DNA from: Candidatus Nanoarchaeia archaeon
GTDB taxonomy: Archaea; Nanobdellota; Nanobdellia; Woesearchaeales; WJIZ01
DNA: 52,540 bases
Assembly (NCBI GenBank): GCA_028279765.1
Contig: JANQND010000006.1
Span: forward strand, 1-52,540
Direction: 5' to 3'
Shown: positions 40,416 through 50,600 of the stretch, piece after piece
Position numbering within the stretch: position 1 is the stretch's first letter
Layout of the letters: every line of letters begins with the position of its first letter
Notes under the pieces: model-generated
The model's input: only the letters and a program-made list of their open reading frames with translations
Databases searched by the model: none
Told to the model about the DNA's origin: nothing
Program-made: the position numbers and the translations under genes

Positions 40416-41723
40416 TTATTGCAGTATTTTGTTCATATGATTAATTCGCTTTTGGATGAGTTTTGCTGTTCCAATATCTTCGCGAAAGAATACTTTTCCT
40501 TTTACTTTTTCTACAGCACTCTGAGCTTCTTTTTCTGCTTCATCAAGGCTGTCTGCGATGCCGACAAAAGCTATTGCTCTTGACCCGGACATATACAGCC
40601 CGTCCTCCTTTTGATCTACGGACGCATAGAATAGCTCTGTGGTGTTCTCTTCTGGGACTTCAATTTTTTCGTTCTTCACGGGATTTGCAGGATACCCCTC
40701 AGGAACCACATACTTGCACACTGTAGCTTTCTGCTCAAACTCAATCGTGTACTCATCGAGCGTTCCATTAATGATTGCCCTGCACATCTCTACAAAATCA
40801 GATTTCATAATGGAGAGGGCGTTCATCGCTTCCGGATCGCCCATCCTGGCATTGTATTCAATAAGCTTCACCCCTTTCTTGGTCAGGATGAATCCCCCAT
40901 ACATGACTCCTTTATAGAGTTCGCCGCACTGATCCTTGATTGCTTTTGCAACCTTGACAGTAATTTCATGAGCTTCCTGCACGTGTTCTGCTTTCAGAAA
41001 AGGAAAAAGATGGTCAGGGTAGGAATAAGAACCCATACCTCCTGTATTTGGTCCTTTATCGTCTACATAGGCTCTTTTATGATCCTGTATAGGCGGGCAA
41101 TCTACTACATGCACTCCATCAGTGAATGACTGAAGGGAAAACTCTTCACCATCGAGTTTTTCTTCAATGACAACCGAGGGATGGGTTTTGAGCACTTCTG
41201 CTGCATACGCAAACGCTTCATCGGTAGTTTGAAAATGATCTCCCTGAACTCTCACTCCTTTTCCTCCAGTCAGCCCGTCAGGCTTGATAACTACTTCCCT
41301 GAGCTCTTCTATGTATTCTTTGAGCCCTTCTTCTGATGAAAAGGATTTGAAATCAGGATTTCCCCCTATACCATATTTCTTTAATAGGTTTCTTGTGAAT
41401 GACTTAGAAGTTTCTAACTGTGCTAAGTCTTTTTTTGGCCCAATACAAGGAATTCCCGCCTCCTCCAATGCATCCACTACTCCATGGCTGAGAGGATCTT
41501 CCGGGCCTATTACTGCAAAATCAGGCTGAATAGATTGTGCAAAGGCAACGATACTGTCCAGCTCATTGTATGAGCCTAGTTTTACTTCATTTGAAAGCTG
41601 GGCGATTCCGGGGTTATTACTCTTCATATAGGAGAATAACTCTGGCTGTTCTGTTGATCTTATCACTGCCTTTGCGATTGCGTGCTCACGTGCACCGTTT
41701 CCAATGAGAAGTATTGCTGTCAT
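40416..41723 (-). CDS. purD: Phosphoribosylamine-glycine ligase
   Basis: The 435-residue ATP-grasp enzyme makes GAR. It has LLIGNGAREHAIAKAV at the start, GPEDPLSHGVVDALEEAGIP, the ATP-binding KPDGLTGGKGVRV, EEFSLQSFTDG and EYNARMGDPEA. The start is 26 bases from a TATA box (CATATATAAAC on the minus strand near 41741-41751), so the mRNA is leaderless. It heads a unit with fthC, mtnA and the aldolase. Confidence 0.96.
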   Translation of the reverse strand: MTAILLIGNGAREHAIAKAVIRSTEQPELFSYMKSNNPGIAQLSNEVKLGSYNELDSIVAFAQSIQPDFAVIGPEDPLSHGVVDALEEAGIPCIGPKKDLAQLETSKSFTRNLLKKYGIGGNPDFKSFSSEEGLKEYIEELREVVIKPDGLTGGKGVRVQGDHFQTTDEAFAYAAEVLKTHPSVVIEEKLDGEEFSLQSFTDGVHVVDCPPIQDHKRAYVDDKGPNTGGMGSYSYPDHLFPFLKAEHVQEAHEITVKVAKAIKDQCGELYKGVMYGGFILTKKGVKLIEYNARMGDPEAMNALSIMKSDFVEMCRAIINGTLDEYTIEFEQKATVCKYVVPEGYPANPVKNEKIEVPEENTTELFYASVDQKEDGLYMSGSRAIAFVGIADSLDEAEKEAQSAVEKVKGKVFFREDIGTAKLIQKRINHMNKILQ

Positions 41724-41878
41724 GCTTTTCGTGTATGAATTTTGTTTATATATGTTTTCCTTGTCTTGCCTCTTTCGTTATTGATACCTGCTTGCGGGGT
41801 ACAGAGATAACTTTTTAAACTTCCTCACTCCGAAAAACGAAATTCAGTGGAACTGGTAATGGTTTTTAGGAGGGTAAC

Positions 41879-42079
41879 ATGGAGAAATCAAAGAGATCTA
41901 TAGCAAAGGCTATAACCTGGAGATTCGTCGCAACAACGATAACTGTTTTGCTGGTACTGATATTTACCGGTGAATTGGTCCTTGCTGGCAGTGTTGGGGC
42001 AGCTGATGTAATATCAAAACTGATAGCATACTATATACATGAGCGGGCATGGGATCGAGTGGATTATGGAAGGCCATGA
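41879..42079 (+). CDS. DUF2061 membrane protein
   Basis: The 66-residue protein matches DUF2061: SIAKAITWRFVATTITVLLV, then TGELVLAGSVGAADVISKLIAYYIHERAW over the second part. It has two membrane spans. The function is unknown. It has a real leader with AGGAGGG before the ATG and a TATA-like CTTTTTAAAC near 41811-41820, unlike the leaderless genes nearby. Confidence 0.85.
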   Translation: MEKSKRSIAKAITWRFVATTITVLLVLIFTGELVLAGSVGAADVISKLIAYYIHERAWDRVDYGRP

Positions 42080-42124
42080 TAATTTTCGATACTTTTTTAA
42101 TACTGCATACTCTATGAGTTGACG

Positions 42125-42619
42125 ATGAATAATAAAAAGCTAGGGGGACTCCTTCTTGGTATTGGGGTCGTTTTGGGATTACTTATCTTTCAAATCACCG
42201 GAGGCCTCTATAATGAGGCTGAACTACTGGGCTGCTTTCAGAACGAGGACTGCGCAACTATAGAGTCAAAAGTATCTGCCTCGCATTTCATGTTTGGCGT
42301 TCTTGGGTTTTTACTTGCGCTAGGGGTATATCTGCTCGTTTTTTCAAAGAGCGAAGAAGCGCTTATCAGGCGAATAGAGACCCGAGAAGAAAAGATGACA
42401 GAGGATGAGAAGTTCGCCCTGCTACTGAAAGGGCTTGATAAAGACGAAAAGGAAGTGATTTCGATTATTAAAGAGCAGGAAGGCATCACTCAAAGCACTC
42501 TGCGTATTAAAACAAACCTTTCGAAGGCAAAGTTGAGCTATGTGCTTCAGGACCTTGAAGAAAAGCAGCTTATCAGGCGCATAAAAAAAGGAAAATCTCT
42601 TGCCTTATTTCTTAAATAG
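42125..42619 (+). CDS. Membrane winged-helix protein, 164 aa
   Basis: Residues 1-80 have two spans (LGGLLLGIGVVLGLLIFQI and FMFGVLGFLLALGVYLLVF) around a short external loop with two cysteines (GCFQNEDCATIE). Residues 90-164 form a MarR-like winged helix (DEKEVISIIKEQEGITQSTL, LSKAKLSYVLQDLEEKQLIR). It is a predicted membrane-bound transcription regulator. The ATG at 42125 is about 28 bases after a TATA-like TTTTTAATAC. Confidence 0.65.
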   Translation: MNNKKLGGLLLGIGVVLGLLIFQITGGLYNEAELLGCFQNEDCATIESKVSASHFMFGVLGFLLALGVYLLVFSKSEEALIRRIETREEKMTEDEKFALLLKGLDKDEKEVISIIKEQEGITQSTLRIKTNLSKAKLSYVLQDLEEKQLIRRIKKGKSLALFLK

Positions 42620-42751
42620 CTTTTCTGAACGTTATTTCACTGAAATTTTCAGGAATGAGCCAAATCTAATCCTATCGTTCATGAGATTAACTATATATAC
42701 TACTTATACCTGTATATCGTCTACTAGTATGTATGAAGGAGGTTATACAGT

Positions 42752-43459
42752 ATGAAAAAAAACAATTTGACTATGGGTCTGGCAGTAGCGCAAACTTTGC
42801 TCCTACTAGTTTTGGTATTCCAGATCAACGGATTAAATTCTCGATTGAGTGGGGATATGGTAAAAGAAGCAGCAGCGGCACCTACACCGACCGCAGCAGC
42901 TCCAAGTGCACCGTCTGCACCAAGTGCACCGGTTGATATGGAAGCGCTCATTGATGATGATGTCATCAAAGGAGATCCGAATGCCCCTGTAACAATCGTT
43001 GAGTGGAGTGACTTTGAATGCCCATTCTGTGCGCGGTTCTATTCACAAACCCTCAAGCAGATTGAAGAGCAGTACATCAATACCGGAAAAGTAAAGCTGG
43101 TATATAGGGACTTTCCTTTAAGTTTCCATCCTAATGCTCAAAAGGCAGCAGAGGCTTCAGAATGTGCGAAAGACCAGGATAAATTCTGGGAGATGCATGA
43201 TCTGTTGTTCGAGTCTGGTGTAAGTGGTGGAGTTGCAAGCTTTAAACAGTATGCTGCTCAGCTTGGCCTGAATACTGCTACCTTTAACTCCTGTTTAGAT
43301 TCCGGAGAGAAAGCAGCTGAGGTACAGGCAGATATGAGAGCAGGAACAGCTGCAGGAGTTCGCGGAACGCCTGGCTTTATTATTAATGGCCAGTTAATTT
43401 CCGGCGCCCAGCCATTCCCTGCATTCCAGCAGGCAATTGAAGCTGCTTTGAACGGTTGA
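42752..43459 (+). CDS. DsbA-like thiol oxidoreductase, membrane-anchored
   Basis: The 235-residue protein has an N-terminal anchor (TMGLAVAQTLLLLVLVFQI), an Ala/Pro/Ser linker (residues about 40-60) and a thioredoxin-fold DsbA domain. The active site is CPFC (WSDFECPFCARFYS) and the cis-proline loop is RGTPGFIINGQLI. It would form or shuffle disulfides outside the membrane. A strong Shine-Dalgarno (AAGGAGG) sits before the ATG, and CTATATATAC near 42690 is the TATA box, so there is a leader of about 30 bases. A T-rich terminator follows. A paralog is next. Confidence 0.9.
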   Translation: MKKNNLTMGLAVAQTLLLLVLVFQINGLNSRLSGDMVKEAAAAPTPTAAAPSAPSAPSAPVDMEALIDDDVIKGDPNAPVTIVEWSDFECPFCARFYSQTLKQIEEQYINTGKVKLVYRDFPLSFHPNAQKAAEASECAKDQDKFWEMHDLLFESGVSGGVASFKQYAAQLGLNTATFNSCLDSGEKAAEVQADMRAGTAAGVRGTPGFIINGQLISGAQPFPAFQQAIEAALNG

Positions 43460-43490
43460 TTTTTTTCTTTATTTTTTCTTTTTTTATTCT
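43460..43490 (+). terminator. T-rich terminator after the first DsbA-like gene
   Basis: Directly after the stop there is a run of T with only few other bases (GATTTTTTTCTTTATTTTTTC and more), with no hairpin. This is the usual archaeal form of terminator. Confidence 0.55.
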
Positions 43491-43561
43491 TCATAAGAAA
43501 ATTTAAATAGCTCCCCTTGTTTATCCTTACTATTTCCTTAGGATAACGGAGAAGATAAAGA

Positions 43562-44401
43562 ATGAAAAACTTACTACTTGTTGCTGTTTTGCTTACCGGC
43601 GTGTTTCTTATTGGATGTGATGAAATTGACGTCTCCAGCTTGTCTGACGATGATCTAGAGCGAATTGCGGATACGGCAATTGTGTGCGAGCGGCCCTATA
43701 TGAGATTTGGAATGGATTGCTGCCTGGACCAGGATGATAATGCGATATGTGATGTAGATGAACAAGAGCCTACTGAACGGGAGGATGCTGAAGAGGAGCA
43801 AGAAGAATCGGAAGATGACGAGGCTGATGAAGAATTAGACGAAGTTGAAGAATCAGAAGAAGAGGATGATTCAGATGATGAAATTGAAGAAGTAAGAGAC
43901 AACGAGTTTCTTGGAGAAGAGGATGCCCCCGTTACTGTGATTGAATGGAGCGATTTTGAGTGTCCTTTTTGTGCACGGTTTTATTCTGAAACACTCCCTC
44001 AAATCATCGAAGAATATGTTGAAGAAGGCGATGTGAAGTTTGTGTTCAAACACTTTCCTTTGAGCTTTCACAAGAATGCTCAGAAAGCAGCAGAAGCTGC
44101 CGAATGTGCAAAAGATCAGGGAGCATTCTGGGAGATGCACGACCTGCTCTTTGAATCAGGTGTAGATGGAGGAGAGAAAACGTATAAGAAATATGCAGCC
44201 CAGCTTGATCTTGATGAAGGGAAGTTCGCTAGTTGTTTAAATTCCGGGAGAAAAGCAAAAGAAATTGATCAAGATATAAAAGAAGGAACTGCTGCCGGTG
44301 TGCGAGGAACTCCCGGTTTTACTGTTAATGGACAGCTTGTTTCTGGCGCTCAGCCTTTTGCTGCATTTGAAGCTGTTATTGAAGAGAAATTGGATAGCTG
44401 A
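43562..44401 (+). CDS. DsbA-like lipoprotein with acidic linker
   Basis: The 279-residue protein has lipobox L-I-G-C (residues 16-19), then a Cys-containing head (DCCLDQDDNAICDVDEQE), a very acidic linker of about 60 residues, and a DsbA domain with CPFC and RGTPGFTVNGQLV. The last about 165 residues are close to the gene just upstream, so the pair is a tandem duplication with different anchors. It would handle thiols outside the cell. The domain has all active-site residues. Confidence 0.9.
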   Translation: MKNLLLVAVLLTGVFLIGCDEIDVSSLSDDDLERIADTAIVCERPYMRFGMDCCLDQDDNAICDVDEQEPTEREDAEEEQEESEDDEADEELDEVEESEEEDDSDDEIEEVRDNEFLGEEDAPVTVIEWSDFECPFCARFYSETLPQIIEEYVEEGDVKFVFKHFPLSFHKNAQKAAEAAECAKDQGAFWEMHDLLFESGVDGGEKTYKKYAAQLDLDEGKFASCLNSGRKAKEIDQDIKEGTAAGVRGTPGFTVNGQLVSGAQPFAAFEAVIEEKLDS

Positions 44402-44431
44402 TTTCTTTCTTTTTTTCTTATTCTTTTTTCA
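44402..44431 (+). terminator. T-rich terminator after the DsbA-like lipoprotein gene
   Basis: The sequence after the stop is almost pure T with a few C and A (TTTCTTTCTTTTTTTCTTATT). It lies at the convergent end with the transporter gene and may work for both. Confidence 0.5.
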
Positions 44432-46630
44432 ATTAACCCTAAAATCTATATCATCATTGGCAAGAACAATAAGGCTTGAGGATAATCCATCCGTATAGCG
44501 TTCTATTTCTTTTGCAATATTCTGCGTTATTCCTTTTTTTCTGATATGGGGGAACCCAAGAAGTACTAAATCAGCGTAATGTGAATGCTCCTTAATGATA
44601 CGGGGCATTTTTTTCTTTGTATCCACAATCACTTCAAGAGTGATATTATCGATTCGTGAATTATCAATGAGCTTTTCCAGTTTTATTTTCTCGCTTTCGT
44701 AGTCATTCCTGTTTCTCACGACGTGAAATACTCTTATGATCGTCTCGTTTTCCTTCCATATCTTCGACTGGCTGATGAGGTAGGCAATGAGTATCATGAG
44801 ATTGCCGTTTTTGGGCTCTTCCCACCAGATATCAATATATTTAAAATCTGAGAAGCCGGTGTTATTTTTGAGGATGAGTACATTTTTCTTGAGCCTGGCG
44901 GTCAGCTTTGCCAGCTTATCAAGCTCGAAACGCTTATCGAAATCCAAAAGCGCAGTATTGAGCGGCAAATTACCGATAGTCTCGCTCTGCAAAGCCGACT
45001 CTACTGCATCGCGGATATCCTCTGTTTCAATGACTCTGGGAAATAAGTCCAGGTTATTTTCCTTGATGTATTCCTTCATTTCTTTTTCTATCTTTTCTCT
45101 CTTTCTGGTGCTTTTTTCCACCTCTCCTCCAAGAAGGTAATAGAACTTCATGATTCCCCTGTTGGCACCTATCCAGTCCAGAAGGGAAAACATGACGTTT
45201 CGATTCTTATCATTAGCAACAAAGGAGACAACGGTCGGCCTCCAGTTTTTCTTGCTTTTTTCTGTTTCCTCAATTTTATTCAGTACTTTTTTGAGAAGCT
45301 GAAAGAGCACCCCATCCCATACGCTTTCCAGCTTAATAGATCGCTTTGTCTTCGAGAGGACATAGAATACCCCTGCCTGAAACACGATACTGATGCCCAT
45401 AATCCACGGGCTGAAGAAATACATGATGGCATAGCTAATAAACATGCCGTAGAAAGAGACAATCGGGGGAGCAGTAAACGATGGGCGAAAGCTCGGATTG
45501 CCTGAGATTTTTTCAAAGAATGCCGCCCCATTGATCCAGCCATACACATTGAGAAAGAAGATGGTGACGATTTGTGAGACAAGGTCCAAATCAGCAGAAA
45601 GGATGACAATTAAAGCAATAGTCAAGCTTACGAGCAGCGCAATCCGGGGCTCTTTGCTGTTCCCCAGTGTTCCTGCAAAGAGTTTCATTCGCGGGGAAAA
45701 CAGGCTATCCTGGGCCATGGCCCGCAGTGTTCTTGGAGCTGCCATGAAATAGCTGAGAGCTGATGAGGAGGTAGCAAGAAGTATCCCAATGATCACGACG
45801 CCAGGAATGATGGATAGCGATTCCATGATGAGGGGCTGGGTAAGCAAATCCTGCGAGGGTGCGGCAAGAGAGAGTTTGACTGCAAGCACGATATACGTGA
45901 TGAGCGTAAGGCCAATGGCAAAAAATGTTCCCCTGACAAGGCTCTTTTTAGGGTCCTTGAGGTCCCCGGACATGCCGACACCTGCATCAATACCTGTTAC
46001 TGCAGGAAAAAAGAGTGCGAAAGCAACCCAGAACGGAATGGATGTTGCGATGAGCTCCGCTGGTGCCTCTGCTACACCCGGAGAGAGAAAGACAGAGACG
46101 AGGGAGAGCAGGATTGCTGCAAAAATGTAGTGTTGAATTTTAATAACGAATTGTGCACCCCTGAACGCGATGAGGCCCATTATTAGACAGGAGATAAACG
46201 CAAGCCCTATTTCCGAGACATGCACATTGATCTGGGAGAGAACAGCGTTTGCTCCCCGCGCAAATGCGATACTGTAAAAACTAATCGCCACTGTCTGGGC
46301 AAGGAAGAGCTGAATGCCAAGCCCTCCTCCGAACGCAGCACCAAGGCTTCTGGAAATAAGATAGTAGAGGCCTCCTCCTTTTACATGAATATTGGTGGCA
46401 ATCGCCGAGAGTGAGACTGCTGTTGATATACTCACAGAATGAGCAAGCAAAATAATGACAATAATTCCGAGAAGCCCGACACCGGCAACGGTTTTAGGCA
46501 GAATCAGGTACATGACTGCACCGAATATAGCTAAGGTTGATGGGACAAATACCCCTGAAAAGGTATTGAATTTTTCTTCCCCTTTTGATTTTTCCTGCTT
46601 CTCTTTTTTTAAGGCATTATCAATGGACAT
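44429..46630 (-). CDS. APC-superfamily transporter, cation-chloride cotransporter-like
   Basis: The 733-residue protein has about 12 membrane spans in residues 20-450. It starts like the SLC12 group (KFNTFSGVFVPSTLAIFGAVM, then LYLILP) and has IKGGGLYYLISRSLGAAFGG-like features and ALFFPAVTGIDAGVGMSGDLKDP. The C-terminal 280 residues form a soluble domain, probably cytoplasmic, resembling that of cotransporters (VVSFVANDKNRNVMFSLLDW, then LVLLGFPHIRKKG). It may carry K+, Na+ and Cl- or amino acids. The ATG lies 30 bases after TTTATATAG. The transported substrate is not known. Confidence 0.8.
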   Translation of the reverse strand: MSIDNALKKEKQEKSKGEEKFNTFSGVFVPSTLAIFGAVMYLILPKTVAGVGLLGIIVIILLAHSVSISTAVSLSAIATNIHVKGGGLYYLISRSLGAAFGGGLGIQLFLAQTVAISFYSIAFARGANAVLSQINVHVSEIGLAFISCLIMGLIAFRGAQFVIKIQHYIFAAILLSLVSVFLSPGVAEAPAELIATSIPFWVAFALFFPAVTGIDAGVGMSGDLKDPKKSLVRGTFFAIGLTLITYIVLAVKLSLAAPSQDLLTQPLIMESLSIIPGVVIIGILLATSSSALSYFMAAPRTLRAMAQDSLFSPRMKLFAGTLGNSKEPRIALLVSLTIALIVILSADLDLVSQIVTIFFLNVYGWINGAAFFEKISGNPSFRPSFTAPPIVSFYGMFISYAIMYFFSPWIMGISIVFQAGVFYVLSKTKRSIKLESVWDGVLFQLLKKVLNKIEETEKSKKNWRPTVVSFVANDKNRNVMFSLLDWIGANRGIMKFYYLLGGEVEKSTRKREKIEKEMKEYIKENNLDLFPRVIETEDIRDAVESALQSETIGNLPLNTALLDFDKRFELDKLAKLTARLKKNVLILKNNTGFSDFKYIDIWWEEPKNGNLMILIAYLISQSKIWKENETIIRVFHVVRNRNDYESEKIKLEKLIDNSRIDNITLEVIVDTKKKMPRIIKEHSHYADLVLLGFPHIRKKGITQNIAKEIERYTDGLSSSLIVLANDDIDFRVN

Positions 46631-46694
46631 GGTGCATACTGACTTATCGATAGCGGCTATATAAATCTTTTTGAGTTGCTAGAAGGAACATCAC

Positions 46695-47294
46695 TTAGCT
46701 TGCTTTTTTTTCACTGTGCCTGATGTATATCAGAGCCCCAATTGCACCAAGAAGGTTTGAGACGAGATCAAGCCCGGTATTTTCATACCCGCCTACCCCG
46801 GTATCTGCAAGAAAGATGGTTGTAGAGAATTCAATGATTTCATTCAATGCACCCAGCCCCAGCCCTGCCATCACAATGACAATACTCAGGGACACCCATC
46901 GTTTTTTCCCCGGCTTTATACTTGGCTTGAGGATATGGTACATGACTAATGTTGCAATCCAGAATCCAATAAAATGCACTACCTGGTCAAATTTTAGAAT
47001 GTGGTATGGCTCGCCTACAAGCTGGATAATCATGAGCTCATAGAGCTTCTCTCCCCCAAGATATAGTCCTCCCCCTGACATGTGCAAAATATTCCATAGC
47101 GTAAGCCCCCATAAGATTCCTGCCGGATAATCTACTTTTTTATTGGAATAGAGAACGGCAAACAGAAGAAGGATGATCACTCCTACATACATCAGAAATT
47201 CATAATTTTTTGATATGACAAAATAAACCGAGTAAAGTGCCAGTATGATGATATTCGTAAGGATAATAGGCTTTTGTTCCTTTTTGAGGTACAT
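46695..47294 (-). CDS. YjdF/DUF2238-like membrane protein
   Basis: The 199-residue protein has about six spans. It carries LWNILHMSGGGLYLGGEKLYE, FDQVVHFIGFW and GALNEIIEFSTTIFL, the conserved His, Asp and Glu of the DUF2238/YjdF family. The end is a short charged tail. The function of this family is not known. A TATA box (ATTTATAAC on the minus strand near 47320-47328) is about 30 bases from the ATG. Confidence 0.75.
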   Translation of the reverse strand: MYLKKEQKPIILTNIIILALYSVYFVISKNYEFLMYVGVIILLLFAVLYSNKKVDYPAGILWGLTLWNILHMSGGGLYLGGEKLYELMIIQLVGEPYHILKFDQVVHFIGFWIATLVMYHILKPSIKPGKKRWVSLSIVIVMAGLGLGALNEIIEFSTTIFLADTGVGGYENTGLDLVSNLLGAIGALIYIRHSEKKAS

Positions 47295-47364
47295 AAACAG
47301 TTTTTTGGTTTTTTTGGTTATAAATATTTTGATTTCTTGGGCTTTGGCTCCTATATTTTCCTAA

Positions 47365-47635
47365 GACTCTGTTGAAAATGCCATTAGCAGCCTAAGGTAA
47401 AATCCTATTTGTATAAGAACTCGGGCTGACAAGGGGGCAACTTCGCTTAGGTGAAGTTGAATTTGCTTTTGCAAATTCGCCCCAGCCGGGGAATGTCAGC
47501 CTTTTGTTCCTATTTCAAGGATTTTACAGCCAACAAAATTGCGTAGCAATTTTGGGTGCTCAGAGCGCTAAACAAGATAGTCTGTCGCGCTCTGACATGC
47601 TAATCGAAGCGACAGCGTAGATTTTCAACAGAGCC
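47365..47635. mobile_element. Nested-palindrome element with terminal inverted repeats
   Basis: The ends match as inverted repeats in 14 of 15 bases: GACTCTGTTGAAAAT (47365-47379) and ATTTTCAACAGAGCC (47621-47635). Inside are nested perfect pairs: ATTAGCA/TGCTAAT (47383-47389, 47598-47604), GTAAAATCCT/AGGATTTTAC (47397-47406, 47518-47527) and GGCTGACA/TGTCAGCC (47424-47431, 47494-47501). Side hairpins are AATTTGC/GCAAATT (47460-47477), CAAAATTGC/GCAATTTTG (47533-47553) and CAGAGCGC/GCGCTCTG (about 47560-47594). It has no gene. The end resembles ends of known bacterial insertion sequences, so a MITE-type element is likely; a structured RNA is the alternative. A 32-base copy of one end is at 26499-26530. 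Confidence 0.65.
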
Positions 47636-47682
47636 ATTCTCCTAAGTAACCTTTTTAAATCGCTTCTTTCTTCCCTCTCTTC

Positions 47683-50600
47683 ATGCCCACAAAATATGAT
47701 TTTAATGCTGTTGAGTCTTCAATTGCATCCTTTTGGGAAGAGAATCAGATTTATCAGAAAGTTAAGGATAAGAATAAAGGAAAGGAGAAATTTTATTTCT
47801 TAGACGGGCCTCCGTATACCTCAGGGAAGGTTCATATCGGTACTGCATGGAATAAGGCGCTCAAAGACTGCATCCTGCGGTATAAGCGAATGAAGGGGCT
47901 TGACGTTTGGGATCGGGCAGGATATGACATGCACGGTCTTCCTACGGAAAATGCTACCCAGAAAAAGTTAGGCCTGAAATCCAAAGATGATATTCTCTCA
48001 TTAGGTGTTCCAAAGTTTATTGAAGAGTGCAAGACACTGTGCATTGAAAATATGCACATGATGAATAAAGATTTTGAGCGTATGGCAGTCTGGATGGATT
48101 TTGAAAATGCCTATCAATCTATTACGAAAGAATTCATGGAGGGCGAATGGTGGCTTATCAAGCAGGCTCATGAAAAGGGCAGATTGTACGAAGGCCTTCG
48201 TACCATGACCTGGTGCCCCTTAAGCGAGTCTGCACTTGCAAAACACGAGCTGGAGTATAAGACGGTTATTGATACTTCTATTTTTGTTAAATTCAAGGTT
48301 AAGGATAGTGATAATGAATTTCTTGTTATCTGGACTACTACTCCCTGGACTATTCCTTTTAATTTAGCAGTAATGGTGAATCCTGAGCTTGATTATGTAA
48401 AGGCGAAGGTTGGTGATGAGGTGTGGATAGTTGCTTCAACACTGGCAGGCGTATTCATTAATGGTGTTGCGGATAAGCAATACGAAGTGGTTGATACGGT
48501 CAAGGGATCTGCCCTTGAGGGTGTGGAATATGAGCATCCTTTGCATGCTGACTTACAGTCACATTATGATAGTATTAAAGCCAAGGCTCCTAAAACACAT
48601 ACTGTTCTTATGTCCAGTGAGTATGTGGACACCAGTGCAGGGTCTGGCTTAGTACACTGCGCTCCCGGCTGCGGGCCTGAGGATTATGAAGTAGGGTATC
48701 GCAATGGCATCCCTCCGTTTAATACGTTATCTCCTAAGGGGGTCTTTGATGATTCTATGGGCAGGTTTGCCGGATTCGTTGCCAAAACAGATGATGCTAA
48801 ATTTATCGAGGCACTGGACACTATCGGCGCTTTGATAGCACAAACGGAAGTGGAACACGAATACCCGCATGATTGGCGATATCACAGCCCGGTTATTTTC
48901 CGAACGACAAAGCAGTGGTTCTTCAAGATTGAAGATCTCAAGGAAAAGATGATTGAGGAGAATAATAAGATCAAGTGGGTTCCTACTGCTGCATATAACG
49001 CCTTTAACTCCTGGCTCACTCATCTTCGTGATAATTCCATTTCTAAACAACGGTACTGGGGAACACCGCTTCCTATCTGGAGAAATATTGATGATGAGTC
49101 TGATTACATTGTGGTAGGCTCTGCAAAAGAGCTTGAAGAGCTGTCAGGTAAATCCGTGGATGATCTGCACATGTCTTACGTCGATTCCATTGAAATCGAA
49201 AGAGATGGCAAAAAGTACAAGCGCGTCCCTGATGTTTTGGATGTATGGGTAGATGCAGGTACGGTAAGCTGGAACTGCCTGGATTACCTCAAGGATCCTT
49301 CACTTTTTAATGAGATGTTCCCCGCGGACTTTATTTTAGAGGGGAAAGATCAGATCCGTGGGTGGTTTAACCTGTTGATGATTGCATCAATGATTGCGCT
49401 GGATAAGCCTTCATTTACTCATGTGTACATGCATGGCTTTGTGCAGGATGCAAAAGGCCGCAAGATGTCTAAGTCGCTCGGCAATTACATCCTGCCTGAA
49501 GAGGTTATCTCAGAGTATGGCGCCGATACTCTGCGCTATTATACGATTGGCGGCACCAACGCCGGCGTAGATCTCAATTATAATTTCGAGGATATGAAAG
49601 TTCGTCACAAGAATTTGACTGTTCTTTGGAATGTGCATCATTATCTGATCGATTTGTGCAAGAATTATAATCTTGATCCTACCACAACTGTTGACCGATC
49701 TTCCTATTCCCGTGAAGAAAACTATATTTTTTCTGTGCTGCATTCTACTATTGAGAAGGTTACTGCTGCGTATGAGGAATATAGGCTTGATGCCGTACCT
49801 GATCTCATCCAGAATCTGTATTTGGAGCTGAGCAGAACGTATATTCAGCTTATCCGGGATAAGGCTGCGTTGGGTTCAATTGCTGACAAACAGTTGGTTG
49901 TGCATACTTTGTATGAAGTTTTACTTGTTACCCTTCAGATGTTTTCCACCATCGCTCCGTTTGTTTGTGAGCAGATGTATTTGAACCTTAAATCTTCATT
50001 TGGACTTTCTGAGGAAAGTATTCATTTGCATGAGTGGCCATCCTCTGACCCTTCTTTGATTGATGCTTCTTTAGAGGCAGAGATGAGTACTGCTCAGAAT
50101 GTTATTCAAAGCATTCTTGCAGGCCGTGAGAAACTGCAGCGAGGAGTTCGCTGGCCTATCAAAGAGGTTATTGTAATTGCAAAGGATGATAAGGTAAGTG
50201 AGAACGTAATGAAGATGCAGGACTTGATTTGTTCTCAAACGAATGTTAAATCACTTCGTGTTGCCCATCGCCTTGGCAATATTAAATATAAAGTCAAGGC
50301 TGATTTCAAAACTCTTGGTCCTGATTTTGGAGAGCATGCCGTGAGTATCATCGCAAAGATTTCACAGGAGAGTGCTGAGACTATCATCAAGAATCTGGAG
50401 AACAATAATCAGCATACGGTTCGCCTTGATGATAAGATCGTTGAGCTTAAGAAAGAGCATCTGATTATTGAGCGCATTCCTCCGGATCACCTGGAAGAGG
50501 CAGCTTTTCGCCAGGGATTTGTATATCTTAACAGAGACGTAGATGATGAGCTTGAAGCAGAAGGATTTTCCCGAGAATTAATGAGGCGCGTCCAATCGCT

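Noticed and set aside
43696-43902. Serine-rich frame on the minus strand
   Set aside because: It is the antisense of the acidic linker of the DsbA-like lipoprotein; repeats of GAA/GAT codons give Ser on the other strand.
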